Assembly (NCBI GenBank): GCA_021397845.1
Contig: CM038052.1
Span: 140,807,854 to 140,871,853, forward strand
Length of the DNA: 64,000 nt
Direction: 5' to 3'
Source: Areca catechu
Taxonomy: Eukaryota > Streptophyta > Magnoliopsida > Arecales > Arecaceae
Shown: positions 46,126 to 57,415 of the stretch, in pieces
How positions within the stretch are numbered: the stretch's first letter is position 1
How the letters are laid out: every line of letters begins with the position of its first letter
Translations under genes and position numbers: made by a program
The notes under the pieces: generated by a model
The model's input: the letters and a program-made list of their open reading frames with translations, nothing else
Told to the model about the DNA's origin: nothing
Databases searched by the model: none

Positions 46126-46733
46126 GTGCTTTCAGATTTCCTGGCTGAGTGCACTTGGAGGTCCAAAGATGAAGTACTTTCAGCAGAAGAGGGAATTCCA
46201 AAGGATACGAAGTCCATTTGGGTGCTCCATGTAGACGGAGCTTCCAATGCCACTAGATGTAGAGCCGGTCTTATACTGGCTGAACCTAATGGTCACACTG
46301 TAGAGTATGCACTTCGGTTCTCCTTCCATGCTTCAAACAACCAAGCCGAATACGAAGCTCTACTTGCCGGACTTTGGATCACCAAGAGTTTAGGAGTTAG
46401 CGGCTCTGGGATTTTTCGGACTCCCAATTAGTTGTGAATCAAGTTAAAGGAGAATACGAAGCCAGGGATCCTACCATGGTGCAGAACCTAGAGAAGGCAC
46501 AAATCTTATCCTATCCACTAGAGCATTTCGAGATTATTTATGTTCTTCGATCTGAGAACTCTCGGGCGGATGCATTATCTCGACTTGCTACTACAACCCC
46601 AGAATCTCTCGGTCGCACCTATGTTGAACATCTTGAAACTCCTAGTATAGCCGAGGAGGCTATAGAGGTGCACCAGATTGACATTGAACCAAGCTGGATG
46701 GACCCCATTCTCAAATACTTGAACGAGGGTGTG
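46126..46733 (+). pseudogene. second (archaeal-like) RNase H of Tat element C
   Basis: Frame 46126-46431 reads WVLHVDGASNATRCRAGLIL, EYALRFSFHASNNQAEYEAL and LLAGLWI. The catalytic Asp (HVDGAS) and Glu (NQAEYEA) are present. A frameshift near 46425 moves the rest to 46434-46736, with YPLEHFEIIYVLRSENSRAD providing the last acidic residue and the link to integrase. An extra RNase H of this type is a Tat/Ogre feature. The frame is cut after NEGV by insertion E1 and resumes at 48460 with LPEDKAEAKK, in frame once the GTGTG duplication is counted once. Confidence 0.9.
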
Positions 46734-48459
46734 TGATGCAGAACGAGAGCTTTGATACCATAAATGATGTAGAACGGAAATATGGAATGCGGAAACAAAT
46801 TAAAATTAATGGAATTTTTTTTATATATATATTTTCAGAAGTCGGCTTTGACTCAAAGGAAAGATAAACTAATGTTGAAAGAAACTAAGAAATGACAGAA
46901 AGCACAATTAAAAGGAGTGGATTATCAGAGTAACTCAGAAGTAGGATCGCTGGGATTGAGAAACCTCCAGATCTAGGGTTCGCTCTGAGTTTCAATGAAA
47001 CAGACAAAGTGAGAAGGGAATGTTCTTGTTACCTAGCAGTGATATCTCTTCATTTGGTGGAAAAAGACTCTCTCGAGCAGATTATTGGATCCCGGGAGTC
47101 AAGGTATCTTCGCAATGGATCCTCCGATAATGGTCCTTGGCAAAGTTGGCCTCTTCTTGAACCCTGGATCCTGGAGAGAAGAAGAACAAGGTTAGGAACA
47201 AGAGACTCAGAGAAGAGAGTTACCAAAGTAGAAGAAAGGATGGGATCTGAAGGTCTTCAGCTGATCTGGAACTCCTAGGCTACGGATTTGGGACTTCTTC
47301 TCCTAGATCTGCTAGATGGACTCTGAAGCAGTGGTAGCTGACTTGAAGATGGCTGGACTGGGGGTCCTGGTGGTCGACCACCCTTTGGAAGAAGAACCTT
47401 GGAGATGGTGTAGAGGCTAGGGTTTGGTGGTGGTGGAGTAGAGATGGGTGGACTAAGCTAGGGTTTTGGGGTTGGAGATCTCACACCTCCTCAAGGTTCC
47501 TAGGAAACCCGGATTTACTCCCTCATGGAGCTCAACACTCAGAATAAGTGCGGAAGAACAAGACTTTGCTCAAAAATAAGAGATTTCATTCATAAGATTT
47601 CATAAGGTATGTTCAAGTTACAAAAGGGGTCTAATATATAGACCTATAAGAAAAATCAAAACCATACAAGTTCTCATGTAGGACTAATAGGACTAATCTA
47701 CACTTTAGGCATCAAATTCTCTTCCCTTGGCCAACCAAGACTCCTTCCATGAGTGAGCGGCCCAAAAACTCCAAGAAAACTTGAAAATCAGCTCCAAATG
47801 GCAGGTTATGGGGGTGTCTCCAAGTATCTCTCCATGAATCAAGGATTTTCCCTTCATGGTTTGGCTCTTTTGGACACCTCCTAGTCTTGCTCCACAAGTT
47901 TAGGCTTCTTCTTTTCATGGCTTTGGCACTTTAGGAAACTTTTGGGTGCCTCCTTGATTTTCTCCCCAAGACATGCTCTCTTCCCTTTTATAACTTGAAT
48001 TTTTATGGAACATTGTGGGGCACATCCTTGATCCTCTCTTCAAAAAAAATTCTTGCCATCCTGGCTTAGGTTTATCTGGAAAGAAGTTGGCTCCTCCTTG
48101 GATTGAGGTATCTTGATGGATTTCTCCCCCAAGTGGTGCAAGAAAAAGGGGAACTTACTTCTTATGGTGTGGGGACCAAAGACACTGGATGGAGATGTGG
48201 CAAGGAGTGTGGCACCCACTTGAAGCTAGACCATGGAAGAAAAAATGTGGCACCCTATGGCAAAGGGAATGGTGCCAACCTCGACCTGGACTTGGACTGA
48301 GTCAACATGACTCAACAAAAATTGAAATGACAAAATTACAGACTCAAAATTGGGTTGATCAGGTCAATCCTTATTACAAACCCTAATTTTCTCGGGTAAG
48401 GTCAATCAGAGATCTAGATGGAACCCTGAAGTCTTCTTCTGATTCTGGTGCCCGCACCA
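46734..48459 (-). mobile_element. LTR-PBS-stub unit E1 (1726 bp) inside element C
   Basis: An insertion with a perfect GTGTG duplication (46729-46733 and 48460-48464), starting TGATGCAGAACG and ending GTGCCCGCACCA. Read on the minus strand it is a roughly 1.69 kb LTR-like block beginning TGGTGCGGGC and ending TTCTACATCAT, then TGGTATCAAAGC (an iMet PBS-like site at 46748-46759), then a second 12 base copy of the LTR end. E3 at 63116 has the same terminal arrangement. No coding domain is seen. The ORFs at 47009-47278, 47712-47918 and 48103-48386 have no recognisable motif. A 14 bp palindrome GGTGGTCGACCACC lies at 47369-47382. Confidence 0.82.
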
Positions 48460-49630
48460 GTGTGCTACCAGAAGACAAGGCGGAAGCCAAAAAGGTCTGT
48501 TGGATGGCATCCCAGTATGTCATCTTAGACGGAACCCTCTACAAAAGGTCATTCTCTCAACCTTTACTGAAGTGCCTAGGATCGACAATTGCAGACTACA
48601 CCTTAAAAGAGGTCCATGAGAGCATATATGGTGATCACTTAGGGGACAGATCTTTAGCGTACAAGATTAGTCGACAAGGATACTATTGGCCCTCCATCGA
48701 GAAAGACTCGGCTGACTTCGTATGAAGATGTGACCAGTGCCATAGGTAAGCCAACATTCAGAGGCAACCTGCAAGTCACTTGACTCAGCTGATAGCCCCT
48801 TGGCCTTTTACCCAATGGGGGATGGATATTCTCAGCCCATTCCCGCCTACCTCTGGATAGAGAAAGCTCCTACTTGTAGCCATCGACTACTTCACGAAGT
48901 GGGTCGAAGCCAAACCACTAGCCCAAATCATGGAGGGCAAAGTTGAGAATTTTGTTAAAAATTCCATCATCTTTCAGTTCGGGATTTCACATGCAATAAT
49001 CACGGATAATGGAAGATAATTCAATAATCCGAAGTTTAAGGACTTCTGCACTCGGTACCATGTTCAACATCGACTGACTTCCGTTGCTCACCCACAGTCC
49101 AACGGAGAGGCCGAATTAACTAATCCGACCATTCTCCATGGCCTGAAGACAAGGTTGAATGCCGCTTTAGGACTTTAGGTCGAAGAGCTAACCTCCATCC
49201 TCTGGGCATTCTGAACTACCCTAAGGATGGCCACCTCCATCCTCTGGGCGTTCTTCCTATCGAAGTCTCCATTCAGTTCCTAATAATCGACAACTACGAA
49301 GAGCCTGAAAATTTCGATCGCAGAAGGATCGACCTGGATTTGCTACCAAGCACCAGGCTTCAGGCCCAGATAGAATGGTGATGTACCAACAGAAGGTCAA
49401 CAAGAATTATAATTCTAGAGTAAAGGAGCAAGCCTTCTGCACGGGGGACATGGTGTTGCGAAAGGCAGAAGTATCCATGGTGGTGGAATAGGGTAAACTT
49501 TCTTCCAACTGGGAAGGTCCATACCAGATCGAAGAAGTCATACGTCCAGGAATGTATCAACTCGGGACCTTAGAGGGAAAAATTCTGTCCTGGCCATGGA
49601 ATGTTCAAAACCTTCACAAATACTATCAAT
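48460..49630 (+). pseudogene. Tat integrase (element C), broken
   Basis: 48462-48725 gives the linker and the start of the zinc-binding domain (YTLKEVHESIYGDHLGDR, YYWPSIEKDSADF), then a stop and RCDQCHR. The core follows with further stops: FTQWGMDILSPFPP, LVAIDYFTKWVEAKPLAQI, IITDNGR and HPQSNGEAE, which supply the D, D and E catalytic residues. From about 49200 a repeated ATCCTCTGGGC phrase suggests a small duplication, and the C-terminal part is in mixed frames to about 49630. At least eight stops. It would join element DNA to the chromosome. Confidence 0.88.
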
Positions 49631-49830
49631 GAACTAACCCCCAAATTTATTGTCCAAACTTGCCCAACTCTAAACGGCCTATTACATCAACAAAACGACA
49701 ATGGCTTGAATGGCACAATCTAAGGAATCTACCAATTATGCAAAGGAGAGTCTAATACACTCACCTTATCGACATGACCGACAAGCACAATGGATGGCCC
49801 TATCAGACCACCAAGAAGATCAAAAGCATT
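49631..49830 (+). other. spacer after integrase in element C
   Basis: Non-coding spacer with no motif that I recognise, leading into the 88 bp tandem array. Confidence 0.5.
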
Positions 49831-50165
49831 GGGATGGTTCAAGTGACCTACACTATGAAAAACCCGAAAACATGCCGGGGCGGGCCTGAACAGCCAACCT
49901 TATACTAAAGAAGGCACAGGGATGGTTCAAGTGACCTACCCTACGAAAAACCCGAAGATATGCCGGGGTGGGCTTGAATAGCCTACCTTATACTAAAGAA
50001 GGCGCAGGGATGGTTTTCAAAGCCTAACCTACAAAAAATCTGAAGACATGCCGGGGCAGGCCCGAACAGCCTACCTTGATCATGACAGAAATGCACAGGG
50101 ACGGCATAGATGCCCTACCCAATAGAAATCCGAAAACATGCTTGAAATGACCTATGTCGTCCTTC
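49831..50165 (+). repeat. 88 bp tandem array in element C
   Basis: GGGATGG (GGGACGG in the last unit) begins units at 49831, 49919, 50007 and 50098, giving periods of 88, 88 and 91. Each unit has GACCTAC-type, CCGAAGACATGCCGGGG and GGCCTGAACAGCCTACC blocks. The last unit is degraded. Short tandem arrays between integrase and the 3' LTR are known in Tat/Ogre elements and can seed satellite DNA. Confidence 0.9.
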
Positions 50166-50395
50166 CTGTTAGCAATAAACACTCATGAGATGACCCAGCC
50201 GATCTCATCTCTTCTTCACAGATCATAAGTGGTCTGAGAAATCTACACTCTTGGCATACCATAATTCAACAAATTACAGAGGAGATAAGGAAGAAGGTAA
50301 GAAAAGTTAAGATATTTCATTTTTTTTCAAAATATTTTACAAAAAAAAGAGAGAGAGAGAAAAGAAAAAGGTTTGTAGGAGTTTGGAAAGCACAT

Positions 50396-51115
50396 TCAAT
50401 AATCGCCCACCGGCCCTTTCCCATGCCGGCGGGGGGAGTCTTGGAAGGAGGATGAAGGGGCCCTAGGGTTCCTCTCCAAATTAGAATCCGACTCCATAAA
50501 ATTGGAGTCAAATTCATTTCCAGGGAAGGGAACTGAGGGCTTGATGTTGTCAAGGCCCTTCAAGTCATAAAACTTGAAGGCCTTACCCCTACATTCCTAG
50601 AACCCCTGATGATAAGAGTCCAGAGTCCCCTCGACGACCTCCTCTTTGAAAGCAGAAGATGCTTTGTAGTCCGAAATGGCATCTGCCATCTTCTTCTTGG
50701 CCTCCTCCACCTCCATGACGGTCGCCTCGACTTGGGTCCTGGCCGCCCTCAGTTGGGCCTCCAGGACATGGACCCTTCTTCCCAAACGATCGATGATGGG
50801 GTCATCATCGTCGCTCAGTCCAAGGGATCTGGAGCTCCCCCTTTCTCTCGTGTTGAGGGCTCTTTTCTTTACTGCACTTCGAAGCTCGGAGATGCTGAAC
50901 TTCATTTCAACTTGAGCACTGAAAAGAAAAAGGAGTATGGAAGGGTGATGGCCCTTGATAGCAAAGGACAAGGTCCTATTTATTAGAACATTGCACCCAT
51001 GACTGGCCACGGTGGAACGTGCTCCATGCCCTTTCTCAGATGCACCAAAAGATGCCACGTGTAAGAGCAATGCCATGAAATCCAAATGGCCGCTTGGGAG
51101 CAGTGTAATCACCAA
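50396..51115 (-). pseudogene. antisense ORF of element C, distal coiled-coil part
   Basis: Frame 51115-50597 on the minus strand, then a TAG at 50597-50599, with the same frame open to a TGA at 50396. It has a charged segment (FSISELRSAVKKRALNTRER), an Asp run, a coiled coil (RLGRRVHVLEAQLRAARTQV, EVEEAKKKMADAI) and the tail FKEEVVEGTLDSYHQGF, which parallels FQEEMIEAT in the other antisense gene. The real exon may begin near 50930, where a CTTTTCAG acceptor-like site precedes CTCAAGTTGAAATG, because codons upstream look unrelated. Antisense ORFs in this position are described for Tat elements. Function unknown. Confidence 0.65.
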
Positions 51116-51699
51116 TAACTACTCTTGGAACAGCAACCGCCGGCGCTTCGAATCCAGAACAATCCCCATCAAGTGGCAACGGCATTAATGGCTCCATTTC
51201 AGAAAGGAAGAACATGGCGGCATCCAAGGCATATGAATATACGACCATTCGAATGCTTACGCATTCAACATGAGCAACGAGAATCATAATCGAAGTTCCT
51301 TAATTACCAACCAACTGGAAAGTAACACCTGTCTGCCATGTTCATTCCTTGATGTGTAGATCAACCATGAAAGGAAGGTGATGTCAGCCCAGTTGATCGT
51401 AGACATTCTTCAACAAACGGTGTCCTGATATGTTCCGGAAATCATTTTTAACATCCACCACCAACTAAACGGCCTTCGGCCACAACCATTTGACTGAACC
51501 AAAGAATGAGCAGCGAGGCTCGAATGGCCACCCGAGCCAATGATCTAATTCAAGCCACATTCAAGGACACGACATGGCACATGCAAGAGAAGAGAAAGCT
51601 ATTTTGTGATTCAAAGGATTGTCTTTCAAAAGATTGTCAATTACATTTCAAAGGAATATGAAAAAAAAGAGAAGACAATGCCTAAAGCTACATAGGTCG
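51116..51699. other. spacer between antisense ORFs of element C
   Basis: No coding frame with recognisable content. It holds scattered short ORFs on both strands, including 51036-51287 and 51619-51849, which I regard as chance. Confidence 0.4.
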
Positions 51700-53975
51700 C
51701 TAGACATCAGGTGGAGGGGACCCAACGCCATAGGATTGAAGCAGCTTGTCAATCTGCACAGTAAGGGTTTCATCGACTTGGGTTGGGACTGGAGAGCCTT
51801 CAACATGGACTTCCTCCTCAGCCTGAACCCCCTCCAGGGTCAAGATTAGAGTTGGAACCACCTCTAGGCCTTCTACTGAGGCAAGAACCTCCTCTCCCAA
51901 GCATGGCAACTCTTCGGCCCTATTGAACCCTTTGGCCTGTGCCAAAATTGCACCGATGTCTTTGACCATGATCGGGATCTCTTCCCTCGGGCTCGATACC
52001 CCTCCAGCATCTTCTACGGCCTCGGCCTCCTCTTCCTCTTCTTCTTTGACTATGCTGAAAGCGGGGATGCCATAAAGATCAAGGCATGGGAAGGCCCTTC
52101 TAACCTTGGCAAGTCCATCATTGAAGCCATGTTGATAACCGTATTAGGTTGCCTCAATCATCTCCTCCTGGAATTGTGAGGACTTCCAGAAATCCACTAC
52201 GGCATCATGTGCCAGCTTCTTCAGGATCGCAAAAACTTTCTTGGCTACCTTAGACTCCAGGACTGCCTCTTCGGCCCTCCTGGTAGCCTCCTCAGCCGCC
52301 TTGGTTAGACTCTCCAATCTCTCTTGATTCTCCTTGGCAGATTGTTCCAAGGACTCAACCTGTTTCCTGCTTTTCCTTAACCATGCCCCTTGCTTTACAA
52401 TTATTAATTGGGCACTTTTCATCTCGTTCATCAATCCACGAACTTCAGTGTCCACTTGAGCGAGACGGTTCTCCATAGACTACCTCAGCTCTTCGGCCAC
52501 CTCTTTTTAAGCTTTGACTGTATGAAGCTCCTCTTTGAGGTCGTGGATGAGGTTGTCAACATTCCCCAAGCCCTCCTCTAGGAAGGTGATGTCATAGACC
52601 AACTACATCAATAATGTGAGATAATGAGCCAATCAATCCTCAGAATGAAGGAGGTATAGCGAGAACCTTACCTGTTGCAGGGAGGAAAATGTAGAATCAG
52701 GCACTCTAGCGAGGCTTTGGCCTCGGACAACTGCCAAATCGTGAGGGAGCAATGTGTTCTTCAACACCCGCCTGGCCATGGTGGGAACCAACAATCCCCC
52801 CATAGGGGAAAGCTCTGAAGAGTCAGCGGGATGGCTCCCAGCTGGAGAAGCCTCACGTGCGAACTCTCCCTCGACTTGTGGGACCTTGCCCCTATCAGCT
52901 GCAGGGGGGCAAGGCGATGGCACACCTGCCATCTGAGATAGACTCTCCCTCATATGAACCATACAAGTAACCGTCGATAAAGTTTTGACTAGATGAGGTC
53001 CTATTGGGGCCTCCCCCATCGGTGCCACATCTTCCCCGAAGGTTCCCCAGGAGGATGAAGTCACTCGATCTCTTTCAGGACCATCTCTTCGGGCCTTCTT
53101 CCGAACTGCTGATCTTTTAAGAGGAGCCTGAGCTACCCTCTTCTCAGAAGTTTGATGGAGCCAACTCAGGCTAGGCTTCATTCTGCCACCTATAGATAGG
53201 AAAACATCTCAGAGTCGACTAAATTACAACAGGAATGTGAGGGAAGAGGTAGAAATTTCTGTCAGTATACCTAGCACAGGGAACTTGCTAATCCCTGCCC
53301 GATGGAGGTTCCTCTCCTCCAACAACTCTCAGATAGGATCGATTTCCGAGTCAATCAATAGATTGTAATCAGACTGATCGGCCACCAAAACCCTTTTTCC
53401 ATCATTGGCAGTTAAACATAGCTCCTTCCAATCACTATCAAAGCCCCATGGGTCGATAGACAACACAAAAACAAAAATAGATTTCCATCCATGGATGGCA
53501 CTGGGCATGTCCTTGATGATCTTGCGGCCTGGTCGAGTGCTGATCACCCTACATCTGCTATCGTGGAAATCCCTCTTGAGAATAAAAAGGGTAGTGAACA
53601 AGTTGGTCTGAGGTTCTATGTTAGCTATGCGACATCGAACCAGGAATCTGCAGATGTTTCGAATGCTATTCGAAGTCAACTACATGGGCACCACTTGGTA
53701 CAGACAGAAGATTTTGATGAAAAAGAATGCAAGGGAAATTGAAGGCCAGCCTTCAGATGGTCTTCATACATAGCCAAGAATCCGGGAGGGGGTTTGTTCA
53801 CCCATTCCTTCGATGCGGGAAGAATGAAAGGAAACCCCTCGGGAATGCGATAGCGTTCTCGAAGATGAGTCATCTTTCCCGGTGAAACAGAGCTTGGAAT
53901 TAACTCTGGACTCACTACATCACCGGCCCCCGAAGGCCCAACTTGTCCCCCTAGGCTCTCTATAGATTCACCCAT
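51700..53975 (-). pseudogene. antisense ORF of Tat element C (Transposase_28-like), probably spliced
   Basis: The minus-strand ATG at 53975 starts MGESIESLGGQVG. The conserved domain follows: RERYRIPEGFPFIL, PPPGFLAMYEDHLKAGLQFP, then after a frameshift near 53690 SNSIRNICRFLVRCR and KIIKDMPSAIHGWKS, the pattern of the plant putative gypsy-type transposon domain. A TGA at about 53329 precedes ELLEERNLHRAGISKFP. Candidate introns are 53270-53190 and 52671-52603 (GT-AG on the minus strand). The first keeps the frame into MKPSLSWLHQTS, and the second leads to VYDITFLEEGLGNVD and a long coiled coil (52476-52144). A TAA at about 52144 and continuing frame reach the acidic tail ending at 51700. The role is unknown, perhaps DNA or particle-associated. 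Confidence 0.75.
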
Positions 53976-54520
53976 GGTAAAAGAACAAAGCGAAAAAGCA
54001 GAAGGAAAGTTCTACCTGCAGAAGAGACTGATAGTCGAGAACAGGGAAGACTAGGCAAAGAATGAGTAAAGGTTGAAGAAGCTTCCTCTGCCGGACCTTC
54101 TCTTTTCCCCAAAAAAGAGGCCAAAAGGCCCTAAGGCTCTGCCAAGTTGATTTGACAAAAAATAATCCAATGGGTATAATCCATCTGGATCAACGGCCAG
54201 GATGAAGCACGTTCATCATCCAACAGGCAGGAAGGAACCACGGTAACCATTCAAATCCCAACCAAAAGATTGGTTGGACCGCCATGCAGTGAAAAAAGAA
54301 AGGATGGTCCCCGAGTTGTCCACTCCTTTCTCCTCCGTCAATCAGGAAATGACAACCGTCCACCGCTGCACCAAATCAACTGGCAGTTATGATGGACAGT
54401 CCAATCAGAAATCTTTAGATCATCCACTACACCATCCCCCAGAAGGAAAACGACAAACCATTGATACTCTCACTATTCGAGGCAAATCTTTACTTTGAAA
54501 ACAAAGAGTAGGGGGGCAAC
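53976..54520 (+). other. 3' untranslated region and polypurine tract of element C
   Basis: No gene seen. It would be the promoter side of the antisense ORF. The purine tract AGTAGGGGGGCAAC at 54507-54520 directly precedes the 3' LTR. ORF 54274-54498 has no recognisable content. Confidence 0.7.
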
Positions 54521-55402
54521 TGTTGGGATATCTTGGTCCAAGTACAATTCGATCTCCGGTTTAGCCAGCTGAAGCCTTGTCTTCCGAACCACAAACTTCA
54601 GACCCAGGTATTCAGGAAGAGCTTGACAATCTACGGGCAAGCTGAAGCCCTTTACGAGTCTACAGCACCCGAAGATAAGACCTTCGAATCACATCTTTAG
54701 CTCTCACTGAAGAAGAAGTCCTTCAGCTCCTGGAAACAAAATCACCGGCCCGATCCAACTCCCGAAGACATGCTCTTCGGTTCATATGAAAACAAAGTCT
54801 CTGGCCTGTGACAAAAGTCAAGTTCCTGATCTATGCTGAAGACGGGATCTCCGATCCATCTCAAGTGGATTCGAGGACGAAGACATTCCCAATCTAATTA
54901 TGAGAATTTCCCTAAAAGGGAAGTCTGAAGATGGATTCATGACCTGTCTCACACCACGACAAGCATGACTAGCAATGGTAACCAACGGTTACCATCGACT
55001 ATCTCCGGGACACAATCAGGGTGTGTAACTCAGCTATAATGCCTCTGTCCTGGCCGGAACTGCTCGATGACAATCCACAATTATGAATCATGGGAGAGAA
55101 ATTAACTCCCCATCGTAACTGCTAGGGAGAAGAAGGAAACCATAGGCCGGATGGCTCCTTATAAATAACAGTAATAAGGATGCTCAAGGTAAGGCACAGT
55201 ATACTCCCGAAAATCCAAGAGTTCTTTCCCTCTGCTTATAAAAACCCTTCCCCATTCTGTGGCTGGAGCCCGCCTCTGACTTAGGCATCGGAGCATCCCC
55301 CGCCGGAGCAACTCCGGCAAGAGATTTGTTTTACTGGTGAATCAGAGAGCGGCCTGCGATCCAGTAGCTCCTCCCGGTCAGAATAAGGACTCTATGCCAG
55401 TA
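54521..55402 (+). repeat. 3' LTR of element C (882 bp)
   Basis: Starts TGTTGGGATATCTTGG after the purine tract and ends CTCTATGCCAGTA (CA mutated to TA). GATGC follows, then virus sequence TTACTGCTACAGG. Confidence 0.92.
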
Positions 55403-55829
55403 GATGCTTACTGCTACAGGGTAGGAACCTGACATAATGTTGAGCCCATATAGTTTGACATCGAGCTCAAGAGCTTTGAGGATGTGTTGGTCATTGAGTT
55501 TAAGGGTTAGGTCCATATTGCAATTAAAGTAGATTGGACCTTCATACATGCTGGATTCCACCATTCCTACAAGGGAATCATGAAATCTAGTCAAGCGGAT
55601 GTCCCTTAGGCACAGGAGCATCGCTGTGTCGAGCCCTATCCTGATTAGGGGATTTGCTGCTACTTGAACCATACCTATATGGATAAACTAATATTTTGAT
55701 TTGAGGATTTTGACTAGATCCTTAGTTAGGATTGGGATAATTGTGTGGTCACCCGCTATTGACATAGCTTTTTCTTTTATCCTAACCCTATTGTTAGGTA
55801 GGATCTTGTGTTGGTATATTGACCTTTTG
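55403..55829 (-). pseudogene. pararetrovirus movement protein, N-terminal part (main unit)
   Basis: Minus-strand homologue of 11950-12310 and 61275-61640, with the 30K core (GMVQVAANPLIRIG, LDTAMLLCLRDIRLTRFHDS, FNCNMDLTLKLND, LELDVKLYGLN). A TAG at about 55688-55690 interrupts the frame upstream of the core. An ATG at about 55766-55764 (MSIAGDH) is a candidate start, but the open frame extends further upstream, so the true polyprotein start is uncertain. The gene is cut at 55403 by element C and upstream at 55829 by a solo LTR. Confidence 0.85.
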
Positions 55830-57094
55830 TAATGAGGACATTGACAAGAAGAAGAAACTACAAACTAACAATCTTTGGTTTTAGTCCAATCTTTTTTTTC
55901 AAGTTTCCATAAATATATGAAGAAATCCAACCTTATGAAGTACCTCTTGAAGACTCCTAAATCCATTTGAAGGAAGCAAATGTGAAGTGTTCAAGTCCAT
56001 AAATAAAACTAGGGAAGACCCCTTCTTTTCCAAGTCCATGGGCCGGCCAAGACCATCTACATTGAAGCCCATCTTGGACCGGCCAAGCTATGAAGCATTC
56101 ATCTAGTTTGGAGCCTATTGAAAGACCTAACTTAAAAGGACATGTGGAAGGATTGGACGAAGATAAATATTTCAAGGAAATGGCACCACATGAATCTTCT
56201 AGGACTTTCTCTTATTATGATTAGTTAGATTAGGAACTAATCATGTAATTAATTATCAAATAAATATGAATTAGTTGGCTCCTTAACTCACCCTTTTGCC
56301 ACCCATTATGGCTGCCCTTGGCCTATAAATAGGACCAAGGCCTCCTCTTGTAAAGCAATGAATTACTTGAGTTGAATGAAAGCTTACTAGTTTGTGTTCT
56401 CTTACACCTTGCCAAGTTCATGAGTTCTTCTTGATGTTTGAGTGTTTCTCTTTAAGTTTGAGTTGGAGTGTTGAGTTTGATCTTGAGTTTGAAGGACCAT
56501 AGTTCCATTTCCAAGCTTTTCTACCTAAGATCCAAGTAGTACAAGAAAAAGAGGAAGTGCTGCCCAAAAATTCCAACAACTCTCTTCACTTCTCTTTATT
56601 GATTCCTTCCTTTTCCCTAATTTCTTTGAATCATGACCTTACCTTGACTCTTTTGTAGGTTCTTCTTGGTGATTTGAAGATGATGATGAAGGCTCCATGC
56701 CAAGGATCAAAGATCCAATGGTAAATCCAAGTAGGGACTGTAGATCTTTTCTCTAGCCTTCAATTCTTGAGTGGTGAGTGCTTTCCTTCCATTTGAGCTT
56801 TGATTTATCTTCATTATTGGGAAAAGACCCTCTTGATCCTTAGATCTAAGGTTCTTAAAGGTAACTTAGCCTAGTTTAAAGGTTTCTATGCCCTTAGATC
56901 CTCTCTTTTATTTTTGTGAAAGTAAGCTTGCACAAAGGTGTCAAATTTTCTGCTCAACTAGTTCCCAGATCGAAGTTCTTCATCCCTTCTACCCATGAAT
57001 CCGGCCATATCTGGAGCTCTAATGCTAGTATGTTGTTGCTAAGTGAGTAGATCACATCTCCAAACACCCATTTCATCAAATTCGTCCCCTATCA
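55830..57094 (+). repeat. solo chromovirus LTR (1265 bp)
   Basis: Starts TAATGAGGACATTGACAAG, ends TTCGTCCCCTATCA, and is flanked by TTTTG on both sides (55825-55829 and 57095-57099). Termini and the TATA block (CTATAAATAGG at about 56323) match the LTRs of chromovirus G, as do downstream phrases such as TTGAGTTTGATC/GAGTTC. It has no internal region, so it is a solo LTR left by recombination between two LTRs. The first base pair TG is now TA. Confidence 0.88.
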
Positions 57095-57415
57095 TTTTGC
57101 TTATTTTTGGAACAGTCCATTTTGTTAACTATTCATTTTCTCCTAGCTTTAGGAGGTGACTAGGATCTTCCTCTTGGAATAAGGACTGGTAAAAAAAGAC
57201 CTAGATACTAGATTCATTTATAAAATTGTTTTACTCCTTTCCCTTTAGGCAGCTGCGACTTTTGGCCAATAAAATGCCTATCCATGGCAAAAACGACACA
57301 TGCCTAGCCAACGCCTACTCAGGATAAAAAATTTAATAGATGAATCTATTATCTAAATATTTTGCTATCTTTCCTCCCCCCACTGGCTATGATACCATGG
57401 GACTACCAAGGATGC
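57095..57415 (-). other. pararetrovirus leader with PBS (main unit)
   Basis: Virus sequence homologous to 12350-12680, including the primer site TGGTATCATAGC on the minus strand at 57386-57397. It ends at the GATGC target site of E2 (57411-57415) and resumes at 60874. Confidence 0.82.

Larger units (their letters stand above)
41609..55402 (+). mobile_element. Ty3/gypsy element C, Tat lineage (13.8 kb)
   Basis: Two 882 bp LTRs (41609-42490, 54521-55402), gag, degenerate protease, RT, RNase H, a second archaeal-like RNase H, integrase, an 88 bp tandem array and antisense ORFs before the 3' LTR. The second RNase H and antisense Transposase_28-like ORF are hallmarks of Tat elements. The flanking duplication is GATGG on the left and GATGC (one mismatch) on the right. 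A 1726 bp insertion (E1) sits between the second RNase H and integrase. LTRs differ by roughly 12% over the first 210 bases by eye. It inserted into the pararetrovirus movement gene. All coding regions are broken. Confidence 0.93.

Noticed and set aside
47009..48386. A possible host gene inside element C
   Set aside because: The interval is the E1 insertion with target-site duplication. Its ORFs have no domain, and E3 shows that it is a repeat.
51116..51699. A possible extra exon of the antisense gene
   Set aside because: No frame with similarity or coiled-coil character could be linked by plausible splice sites.
41609..55402. Element C as an Athila-type element with an envelope gene
   Set aside because: The second RNase H and the antisense Transposase_28-like ORF point to Tat. 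No sense-strand envelope-like ORF is present.
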